Part shown: one piece after another, positions 1 through 6,816 of the stretch
Numbering within the stretch: the first letter of the stretch is position 1
Layout of the letters: every line of letters begins with the position of its first letter
Origin: Singulisphaera sp.
Lineage (GTDB): Bacteria; Planctomycetota; Planctomycetia; Isosphaerales; Isosphaeraceae
Direction: 5' to 3'
DNA length: 46,080 bases
Assembly: GCA_027451445.1 (NCBI GenBank)
Contig: DAIDJG010000039.1
Coordinates: 1 to 46,080 of the forward strand
Notes under the pieces: model-generated
What the model was told of the DNA's origin: nothing
Database searches by the model: none
Seen by the model: the letters and a program-made list of their open reading frames with translations, nothing else
Made by a program: the position numbers and the translations under genes

Positions 1-13
1 TTCCGAGGGGTTG

Positions 14-82
14 CGCACTTGTGTCTCGCCCCAAGTGCCCTCAGCCTAAAGTGAAGGGCACTTGGGGCGAGACACAAGTGCG
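14..82. repeat. Perfect 28-bp inverted repeat (long hairpin)
   Basis: Positions 14-41 and 55-82 are exact reverse complements, separated by a 13-nt loop. It lies about 100 nt past the stop of the IS200-type tnpA on the minus strand. The arm core (TCGCCCCAA, then GCCCT) recurs in the hairpin at 664-731 on the other side of the gene, so both probably belong to the same element. Hairpins of this kind can be recognised by HUH transposases or can block read-through transcription; which applies here is inference. Confidence 0.85.
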
Positions 83-90
83 AAATCGGG

Positions 91-140
91 TGGCTCAGTT
101 CTGGCCGCGATAATGGCTCAGTTTCTGGCCGCGATCGACA
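91..140. repeat. Two direct copies of a 21-22-bp motif; possible IS21-family end
   Basis: The motif TGGCTCAGTTCTGGCCGCGAT at 91-111 is repeated at 114-135 with one extra T, and is followed by a terminal CGACA at 136-140. Read on the minus strand this starts TGTCGATCG and contains two internal repeats, which resembles the multiple-repeat, TG...CA ends of IS21-family elements as I recall them. No istA or istB is visible, so if correct it is an isolated remnant or the rest lies left of the window. Confidence 0.4.
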
Positions 141-178
141 CGTGACGTTGGGAAGACCCCGTTCGGGGCCGCTAGTGG

Positions 179-604
179 TTACTCGAGGTCCAACTCCCCT
201 TGACGATTCTCCAACTCCTCCTGGTCGCGGATATACTGCCGCACCCGGGCCTCATCGAGTCCAACGGTGCTCACGCAGTAGCCCGGCGCCCAGAAATGCA
301 AACCGCTCATCCGACGTTCATGCAGCAACTCCCGATGGATGCGCACAGCGCTCTTCCCTTTCAGGAAGCCGAGGACAAACGCCACGCTGTACTTCGGTGG
401 AATGCTCAAACACAAGTGGACGTGGTCGGACATCGCGTGCCCTTCCACCAACTGCACTCCACGCTGACGGCACAGTTCCCGCAGGATAGGCCCAATCTGC
501 CGCCTCAGTCTTCCGTAGAGGACTTTCCGGCGGTACTTCGGGATGATCACGACGTGGTACTTACAGTCCCAACGCACATGGGACAGGCTTTGCCACTCGT
601 GCAT
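179..604 (-). CDS. tnpA: IS200/IS605-family TnpA transposase (HUH, Y1 type)
   Basis: A 141-aa single-strand DNA transposase of the Y1 HUH class. The start chosen is the ATG giving MHEWQSLSH, matching the usual IS200 N-terminus; the open frame extends 30 codons upstream but those codons overlap the palindromic leader. The HUH motif (His61-Val-His63) lies in SDHVHL and the likely catalytic Tyr124 in VRQYIRDQ. Length is normal for an IS200 TnpA, and the gene looks intact. There is no tnpB neighbour, so it is an IS200-like stand-alone element. Long hairpins flank it at 14-82 and 664-731, and its start codon lies within one arm of a larger imperfect palindrome (600-802), which could restrict translation initiation, as in IS200. 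RAYT-type (REP-associated) transposases are the main alternative. Confidence 0.85.
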   Translation of the reverse strand: MHEWQSLSHVRWDCKYHVVIIPKYRRKVLYGRLRRQIGPILRELCRQRGVQLVEGHAMSDHVHLCLSIPPKYSVAFVLGFLKGKSAVRIHRELLHERRMSGLHFWAPGYCVSTVGLDEARVRQYIRDQEELENRQGELDLE

Positions 605-802
605 ATGTCGGTTTCGGTCAGAAAGGATACCACTTTCTCGGTCAGGCCGGACCACCCCCAGAGCGTCACTCCCATCGCCCCAAACGCCCTTCACCCTGTT
701 GCTGAGGGCGTTTGGGGCGACGGGAGTGACGACACACGGGTGTCACGACTGGCTCCCGGAGACCGAAAAAGTGGTACCCTCCTCGACCGTTACTGACATG
801 CA
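600..802. repeat. Nested palindromes upstream of tnpA
   Basis: The inner hairpin has 27-nt arms at 664-690 and 705-731 with a single mismatch. Outside it, 600-643 pairs imperfectly with 761-802: both arms share a TACCACTTT(C/T)TCGGTC stretch and a TGCAT end. The tnpA start codon (602-604) is inside the left outer arm. In RNA made from the minus strand the structure would form the leader of tnpA. Confidence 0.75.
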
Positions 803-1403
803 TAGGCTCCTCCTTCCTGCCCCGCGGGGCCTACCCGGAAGAAAGAACCTATGCCTTTTCACGGCGATTGCACGCCGGATCGCTCGAAGCTCTTCGGGTC
901 GCACGGCCAAAGGCCGTGGTTTAAGCATTTAATTAAAAATCCCCTCCCCCTAGCCCACCTGTTCACTTTGCGGTTCAGCCGTAACGTTAGGCAGCATATC
1001 GCTGTCGATTGGGGTCTCCTCCGCGCGCAAGTGCTGGGCCGTCCGCCATGGGCCGAGCCCGTGCGTGCTCCAACCAGCGATGGCAGGCTTGCTGGGAATG
1101 CCGTCCAGGGTGTTCAACGATCCGGCCAGCGCACCTTTCGCAGACGCCGAATGCAACCATGCGTGATCGTCCGAGCGAGGCACGGCCACGCCCGCATGCC
1201 CCGAGCTGCGCCCACACGCGGGATACGCCCCGTGGTCGCAAAATCGACTTTAGATAATAACACGACTATGAATCATCATGGTTGGCCCCGAACTTGCGGC
1301 TGGGTTGACGTGGTGCGGCTCTGGGGACACTGGCCGCCGGGGTTGCACTTGCACGTGGGCCGGCGGAGACGGCCAGAGAGTCAAGTGGAAACGGTCAGAA
1401 GGG
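803..1403. other. Intergenic, no convincing gene
   Basis: Open frames here overlap one another and lack family features. Visible structure: GCATAGG (801-807) with its complement CCTATGC near 848-855, and a short hairpin ACGGCC-AAA-GGCCGT at about 903-917 next to an AT-rich TTTAATTAAA patch near 927. These may mark the outer end of the IS200-type element, but I could not define its exact boundary. Confidence 0.4.
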
Positions 1404-1415
1404 ATGAGGCAAGAC

Positions 1416-2813
1416 ATGAGACGTCGCACGCAATCAAAACCGGTCCTCGAGTCCTTGGAGGACATGACCCTGCTTTCGACGGTGACGCCGCTGGTTCCTG
1501 TGACTGGCGGGGGAACCGTCATGCACGAGGCGTTCAGTGTGCAGGGGTCAACCACGCACTTTGACCAGACGGTGGTGACAGGAGTGGGTCTGAACGCCGA
1601 GCAGTACACAATGAAGATTGTCCGCGGCGGTGGTCGCCTGGCGCCGCGTACGCCCAAGTTCACGGCGGTGGACGCGCTGAATCAGTTCGTGCGGGCACTC
1701 GATGACGCGGAGGGCATGACGCCGCCGGCTAGCGTGCTGGGGGCTCCTAGCGCAACGGTCCTCCGCCAGTCGCTCACCCCCACGTCGAACGGCATGGTCT
1801 TCAATATGGTGATCGACTCTGGCGACTACCTGTTTTTTGAGTCATACCGGCTATCCAGTCAGCCAGCTACGGGCGCGAATTCGAACGCGGCCACGCCTGC
1901 GGTGGCGATCAGCCAGGGCGAAACCGTTGGCAGTTTCGTGTCGGAGCTGGCCGCACAGATTGCTGCGCACCCACGCCGGCACGCGGTCTCCGGTACAACG
2001 TCCACGGTGTCGTCGCCGGCCGTCACGTCGCCGGCCGCAGATACAGGTGCGACGGCGACACAGGCTGCCGCGAGCACCTCGGTGAACGGGGCAACGGGAA
2101 GCACGGGCTCGACTGGTACGACGACCGTTTCGGCGAGTGGACCGATGAGCTCGGGCACGAGCCTTGCGGGCCAGACTGGTACGACGCTTCCGAGCACGGG
2201 GCCCGTGACGGGACCACAGGGAACCGGACCGACGGGTGCGAATAACGGCGTGAGCGGCACGACCGGCCTGGCCGGGACCGGATCCTCCACCGGTCTGGGC
2301 ACGAGCACGGCGACGGGTGGAACAACCGGTGTGGGCACATCGAGCGCCGGCACTGTCGGCAACACCGGCACCGTGACCCTCGGCACGACGGGTCCTGTGG
2401 GCACATCGACGACCGGTATGACCGGGGGTGCCACGACGGGCAACGGCCTGGCGGGCACGGGCGCCGTGGGTGGCGGCTCGGCCACGATTACGGGCGCGGG
2501 TAACACCGGAATCGCCGCGGGCGGGGCCACCGGCTCGGAACAGACCGTAACGACGACCGGCGGCACCGTAACCGGCGTCACCGGCTCCGGAGTCGCTACT
2601 GGCACGACGACCACGACCGGTCCAACGCCGGTCACCGGCGCGACGCTGGGGAGTGGCCTCAACGGAAACAATACGACCACTGGCAACGGGGCGGGGGCAA
2701 ACACTCTCGCGGGCGACATTGTGCCCACGACCAGCAGCATCGGCACGATGAACCTGTCAGGCACCGGCGCCTCGACCGGCGCGGGCACGGGCCCGACCGG
2801 CGCCGGCGGATAA
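1416..2813 (+). CDS. LEPR-XLL-type secreted Gly/Thr-rich low-complexity protein
   Basis: A 465-aa protein. The ATG at 1416 is preferred because GAGG lies 6 nt upstream; ATG 1404 is an alternative. The N-terminus, MRRRTQSKPVLESLEDMTLL, fits the planctomycete LEPR-XLL signal (arginines, then LExLExxxLLS), found on exported, often very large proteins. Residues of roughly 40-175 form an ordinary-composition domain I do not recognise, including TMKIVRGGGRLAPRTPKF. From about residue 210 to the end the sequence is almost entirely Gly, Thr, Ser, Ala and Val in TGTTG-like runs, with no exact repeat unit. No cysteines, membrane segments or enzyme motifs are visible in that part. Probably a cell-surface or matrix protein; function unknown. 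The antisense frame is open only because of the biased composition. Confidence 0.75.
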   Translation: MRRRTQSKPVLESLEDMTLLSTVTPLVPVTGGGTVMHEAFSVQGSTTHFDQTVVTGVGLNAEQYTMKIVRGGGRLAPRTPKFTAVDALNQFVRALDDAEGMTPPASVLGAPSATVLRQSLTPTSNGMVFNMVIDSGDYLFFESYRLSSQPATGANSNAATPAVAISQGETVGSFVSELAAQIAAHPRRHAVSGTTSTVSSPAVTSPAADTGATATQAAASTSVNGATGSTGSTGTTTVSASGPMSSGTSLAGQTGTTLPSTGPVTGPQGTGPTGANNGVSGTTGLAGTGSSTGLGTSTATGGTTGVGTSSAGTVGNTGTVTLGTTGPVGTSTTGMTGGATTGNGLAGTGAVGGGSATITGAGNTGIAAGGATGSEQTVTTTGGTVTGVTGSGVATGTTTTTGPTPVTGATLGSGLNGNNTTTGNGAGANTLAGDIVPTTSSIGTMNLSGTGASTGAGTGPTGAGG

Positions 2814-2835
2814 GCGTCTCCAATCGGACCAACCA

Positions 2836-2868
2836 GCACGGCCCCGGGGATCTCCTCCGGGACCGTGC
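2836..2868 (+). terminator. Hairpin after the LEPR-XLL gene
   Basis: Arms 2836-2847 and 2857-2868 pair with one mismatch around a 9-nt loop, 23 nt past the stop codon. No T-run follows, so it may be a stabilising hairpin rather than a classical intrinsic terminator. Confidence 0.4.
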
Positions 2869-3106
2869 CGGGCGCCCGTCAGTCGAAACCAAACTACGAT
2901 TCGTATGCGACCTTTGGCGACTCGGTAGTTCCGAGCGAGGCGGTTTGCTGCGCGGTGAAACGAGAAGACGCCACGCACGAACCCTGAAAGTCTCAACAGG
3001 GTTTCGCGAACTCGCGTTGCTCTGGGAGCGTGGGCGGGGTAAGCGGCCCACCCACCGCAGTTCATAAATAATATACGTAATTATATAATTAGATAACTCA
3101 ATTTGA
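2869..3106. other. Intergenic with AT-rich patch
   Basis: No gene is seen. Positions 3062-3117 are strikingly AT-rich (ATAAATAATATACGTAATTA and similar) within a GC-rich region. This patch lies just beyond and overlaps the end of the minus-strand J-domain gene, so it is a likely transcription-end region for it. Confidence 0.4.
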
Positions 3107-3970
3107 TTATTTGATTTTTGGCGGCCATGATCCTCCCACGTCATCGGACTGCGCGAAGTACGCGAGCGCCTCGCGGTAGGCTTGCTCCACGGCGCGGAAT
3201 TCCGCGGGCTCACCGCCTGCGTCCGGATGTGAGCTTTTGGCCAGCCGGCGGTATGCGGTTCTGACAGTGTCCGCGGAACAGGGAAACCGTACACCAAGCG
3301 TCGCGCACCAGACGTGCTTTGCCGTCAGAGCTGCCTCAACATCGCGGATGCCGGCCTCTTCGCTGGCGTAGAAAGCCAGATCACGATGCGCGCGGCGACA
3401 ACGGAATCGCCCTTCCGTCCTGAGCGTGAACCGGTCGACCGACAACGTGCGAGTCTTCGGGACGATTTCCGACGCTTCCTCGCCACGTTCACCTCGACGA
3501 GCCCATTCATCCGCATCGAAGGGCTCGCACTCGACGTGGATCTTCCGAGCGTTCTCCTTCACGATCCGATGTCGGGTTACGGCGACATGGCCGAGCAAAT
3601 CTCGCGGCTCTCGCTCGACAGCGCAATACAGGAATGTGAGGCGGGGCGTGACGTCTCGTCGCCTGGGCCGGCCGAATCGCGACTGGGGCCGCGTCTCACG
3701 ACCGTCCTCGTCCCGTCGCTGGATCTCCGGGGCTTTGCCGCCGCCCCGCTTGCAGCGAGAGGCCCACTTGGCGGGAAGGCGTTTCATCCGGGGACCAATC
3801 CGTTCGGCAGCCTTCGCTTCCGCTCGATCGGCCGACGCCTCGAATCCGGAGGCGAGCGCAGGCGAGAGTGCCTTGGCGTCCGCTTCACTCTCCCAAACGA
3901 CCCAGAACCAACGGCCAATCCCGACCGAGCAGCACGCGAACGCTGGGGCCTCTTTAACTTCCTCGCTCAT
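3107..3970 (-). CDS. Protein with C-terminal J domain (DnaJ-like)
   Basis: A 287-aa protein. The last ~65 residues form a J domain: CATLGVRF, then VRTAYRRLAKSSHPDAGG with the HPD tripeptide that activates DnaK, then FRAVEQAYREAL. The first ~220 residues are Arg/Glu-rich and match no family I recognise. There is no Gly/Phe region, no CxxCxGxG zinc-finger and no signal peptide, so it is not a canonical DnaJ but a J protein that would bring DnaK to a specific client, with the J domain at the unusual C-terminal end. The ribosome site before the ATG is weak (AGAG). The gene ends within an AT-rich patch. The J domain is clear; the exact N-terminus is less so, since an overlapping plus-strand frame covers the same stretch. 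Confidence 0.7.
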   Translation of the reverse strand: MSEEVKEAPAFACCSVGIGRWFWVVWESEADAKALSPALASGFEASADRAEAKAAERIGPRMKRLPAKWASRCKRGGGKAPEIQRRDEDGRETRPQSRFGRPRRRDVTPRLTFLYCAVEREPRDLLGHVAVTRHRIVKENARKIHVECEPFDADEWARRGERGEEASEIVPKTRTLSVDRFTLRTEGRFRCRRAHRDLAFYASEEAGIRDVEAALTAKHVWCATLGVRFPCSADTVRTAYRRLAKSSHPDAGGEPAEFRAVEQAYREALAYFAQSDDVGGSWPPKIK

Positions 3971-4188
3971 CTCTGATCATCTGCGTGGATGGTGTACAGT
4001 AAGCCACACAGAAGAGTCTACCAAACGAGTGGTTGGCTGTCTGCCGCAGAGCATGGCCGACGACTGTCTTCATTCAGTCGGAGATGGAAAAACGCGCCAA
4101 CCCCATTATGCTAGCCCAACGTTTCGACGTTGAGAACGAAGGGGCGCGACGGCCGTAAGCGGTCAAGCGTGTCGGAAGGAGGTCCTCT

Positions 4189-5613
4189 GTGCGGATCGGG
4201 TTCACTCTGGCGTTGCTGCTCGCGTCTCTCCGCACGGCTTCGGCCGCAGACCCGCCCCCCAACGTCCTTCTCGTCGTTGCCGACGACCTCCGTGCCGACG
4301 TATCGTCCGTGTACGGTGGCCCGGTGAAGACACCGAACCTGGAAGCGCTCGCCGCCCGAGGATCGGTATTCGAACGCGCCACCTGCGGCTTCCCGATCTG
4401 CCACGTTAGCCGCGCGGAATTGATCACTGGGCGGTGTCTCGTGACCGAAGCATCACCGGGCCGGATCGTGTCCCTTCGACCGGAGTCGAACCTTTGGCCG
4501 GCGGTGATGCGGAGGGGCGGCTGGCACACGGTCTACTCGGGGAAGTGGGACATCGACGGTACGCCGTGGACCCGCGGCTATGAGACGACGTCACGTCTCT
4601 ACAGCGCCGGAGGGGCGAAGGGACTACCGCTCACCTTGCCGAAGAGTGCGACCGGGCGCGCAGTCACCGGCTACGTGGGCTGGACGTTCAAGACCAACGA
4701 GAACACACCCATTCCCACACTGGGCGTTGGACTCACTCCGGAGACCGACGCCCGCATCGCCGACGGCGCCCTCGAGGTCATCCGGAGCGCGAAGACGGAT
4801 CGTCCGCTGTTTCTGCACGTGAACTTCACCGCTCCCCATGATCCGCTCCATTGGCCGTCCGGACTGGGGGAACGCGACCGAGGCGCTGGGATGAAGCTCC
4901 CGGCAAACTTCCGACCAGGACCTCCATTCGACTACGGCAACATCAGCGGCCGCGACGAGATCATCGTCCCCGCGCCAAGGACCGAGGCCGACGTCCGGGC
5001 GGAGCGCGCGGTGTACTACGCGCTCGTGGAACAGCTTGACGTGCAGGTCGGACGGATCATCAAGGCGCTTTCCGACCGCGGTCAATTGGAACGGACGATC
5101 GTCGTCTTCACAAGCGACCAGGGCCTGGCGCTCGGCAGCCACGGGCTGATGGGAAAACAGAATAACTACGAGCACACAGTCCAGGTTCCTCTCATTCTCG
5201 CCGGGCCGGGAATCCCGGCCAAAAAGCGGTTCGCCGCCCAGTGCGCCCTCCGCGACCTCTGCCCCACGGTGTGTGAGCTGACCGGCCAGCCGGTCCCGGC
5301 GAGTGTGGAGGGGACAAGTCTTGTTCCGGTGCTCAAAGGCCGGCGTGACGAGGTTCACGAGGCCGTGTTCGGCTACTTCACCACCACCCAGCGCATGATC
5401 CGCACGCCGGACGGCTGGAAGCTAATCTGGTATCCCAAGGCGGGACGCATGCAACTCTTCCACGTCGCAAAGGACCCCGATGAGTTGAATGATCTCTCCA
5501 ACGACGCTGCGCACGCCGATCGACTTCACAAGCTGGCGCGGGCGCTCCGCGCGTGGCTCCGCGACCAAGGCGACCCGTTGGAAGCACAGATACCGAAAAG
5601 CATGGATCGGTAA
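4189..5613 (+). CDS. Secreted sulfatase (S1 family, formylglycine type)
   Basis: A 474-aa exported sulfatase. It starts at GTG 4189 with GGAAGGAGG 6 nt upstream. Signal peptide about residues 1-20, cleaved near ASA-ADPP. PNVLLVVADDLRAD holds the paired metal-binding aspartates. The active-site motif is CHVSRAELITG: the Cys converted to formylglycine and the Arg are present, but the Pro of the usual C-x-P-S-R is Val. Later family features include FTSDQGLALGSHGLMGKQ and a C-terminal subdomain (YPKAGRMQLFHVAKDPDELNDL). Iduronate-2-sulfatase-like enzymes acting on sulfated polysaccharides are the nearest group; the substrate cannot be read from sequence. No maturation enzyme gene is next to it. 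It converges with the DUF2314 gene on the other strand. Confidence 0.9.
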   Translation: MRIGFTLALLLASLRTASAADPPPNVLLVVADDLRADVSSVYGGPVKTPNLEALAARGSVFERATCGFPICHVSRAELITGRCLVTEASPGRIVSLRPESNLWPAVMRRGGWHTVYSGKWDIDGTPWTRGYETTSRLYSAGGAKGLPLTLPKSATGRAVTGYVGWTFKTNENTPIPTLGVGLTPETDARIADGALEVIRSAKTDRPLFLHVNFTAPHDPLHWPSGLGERDRGAGMKLPANFRPGPPFDYGNISGRDEIIVPAPRTEADVRAERAVYYALVEQLDVQVGRIIKALSDRGQLERTIVVFTSDQGLALGSHGLMGKQNNYEHTVQVPLILAGPGIPAKKRFAAQCALRDLCPTVCELTGQPVPASVEGTSLVPVLKGRRDEVHEAVFGYFTTTQRMIRTPDGWKLIWYPKAGRMQLFHVAKDPDELNDLSNDAAHADRLHKLARALRAWLRDQGDPLEAQIPKSMDR

Positions 5614-5682
5614 GAAGCGCGATGAGGACAGGCTGTGCTGCGTTCAAATGCAATGGGCGTCCTGGATCGACTCCGATTCGCC

Positions 5683-6666
5683 TCAAGGGGCTCCTGCCGA
5701 TCCCTTTCGTGGTTTCCGTCGCGCTGCCTGGTTGATTGCCTCGAGAGTAAACCCCCCTGCCATGTTCTCCTGGGCGTCGATATAGCACCAGTCATTCAGG
5801 TCGCCCACGGGCACGACCACTTTCGAGCCGAGTTTCAACGGGCCCAGGTTTCCCGGATCGTTGGCGAGCGTGCCGTAGACGCGATCGCCCTCGAGGGCGG
5901 TCACTGAAATCCAGATGAATTCCTTATTGCCGGCATGGCTCACGGGCGCCTTGACGCTAAAATGTTCGCCGGCCCTGGTTTCGAAAGCCGCCACGAACTG
6001 AGGCCAATTCCGTCTCGCCTGCTCCACGGCTTGCTGCATCAGCGGATCGTCGTCGCCGACCTCGATAATGGGCACCGTCGCGGTGGCCTGTAGCGCCCCC
6101 AGGGGATCCTCGGCCCCAAGCGCATCGATCGTCTCCTCGTTGACGGGGTACGCTCGGCCCGAATCCGGGATGAAGATCAGCAGGCAGTTTTCATCGAGCA
6201 ACTCTGCAAATAGCTTTCCCAGTCGCTGATACCAGTCGACAACGTCCTGTTCCGGTGTGTCGCCGTTGATGCCCAGGGCGTCACAGGAAAACCACGCTGA
6301 GTGCTCGCAGAATAGGCCGCGAATCCGCAGGTCGGGAATCCCCTCGGCCGCCTGCTCGACGTCGTCGATGTACGGCCTCGCGAAGCTGTTGACCAGGAAC
6401 ATGCGGCCTTCGTGAGTGATCGTGTTGACCATATCGGCGCCGACGACAAAACCATCGGCACCAGGCGACGTTCCGTCTCCGAGGTCCGCACCCCACACCT
6501 TCCCGGCCGCGTTGGCCAGGATGGCGGGGTCCATCGTCATCGGCTCGCGCAACAACGCGACGAACGAGATCAAGCGATGTTTCCGGCGCCTGAGCAACCG
6601 GCGAATCCACCGATAAAGCAGGGCACACACGGCTGCCGCGATCGCCCCACCAAGGAGCCAGTTCAT
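5683..6666 (-). CDS. Membrane-anchored DUF2314-domain protein
   Basis: A 327-aa protein. The ATG at 6666 is chosen because GCGAGG lies 6 nt upstream; an in-frame ATG exists at 6684. Residues ~2-20 (LLGGAIAAAVCALLY) form one membrane segment followed by a very basic stretch (RWIRRLLRRRKHR), predicting an N-out anchor with a cytosolic body. The middle (~45-210) has a conserved look, including FLVNSFARPYIDD and LLIFIPDSGRAYP, and may be a DUF4261-like domain. Residues ~222-315 match DUF2314: WPQFVAAFETRAGEHFSVK, then EFIWISVTALEGDRVYGTL and DWCYIDAQENMAGGFT. Function is unknown; DUF2314 proteins are often linked with stress or immunity-type contexts, but nothing nearby supports that here. Confidence 0.75.
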   Translation of the reverse strand: MNWLLGGAIAAAVCALLYRWIRRLLRRRKHRLISFVALLREPMTMDPAILANAAGKVWGADLGDGTSPGADGFVVGADMVNTITHEGRMFLVNSFARPYIDDVEQAAEGIPDLRIRGLFCEHSAWFSCDALGINGDTPEQDVVDWYQRLGKLFAELLDENCLLIFIPDSGRAYPVNEETIDALGAEDPLGALQATATVPIIEVGDDDPLMQQAVEQARRNWPQFVAAFETRAGEHFSVKAPVSHAGNKEFIWISVTALEGDRVYGTLANDPGNLGPLKLGSKVVVPVGDLNDWCYIDAQENMAGGFTLEAINQAARRKPRKGSAGAP

Positions 6667-6816
6667 GCATGACCTCGCCAGCATAAGACCACATCGGGCG
6701 GGAATCCCGGAATTCGTCCATGCTACCGCTGGCGGCGGCAGAAGTCACTCGTCCAATCGTGGCAAGCAAGACCGATGCGTTGTAAGGAAATAGGAATTCC
6801 TTGCATCAAATTGTCT

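Noticed and set aside
1859-2839. Pro/Val-rich antisense frame opposite the LEPR-XLL gene
   Set aside because: It arises from the Gly/Thr codon bias of the real gene (GGC/ACC read backwards gives Pro/Val/Gly); no start signal.
3314-3976. Plus-strand frame opposite the J-domain gene
   Set aside because: The opposite strand carries a clear HPD J domain; this frame shows nothing.
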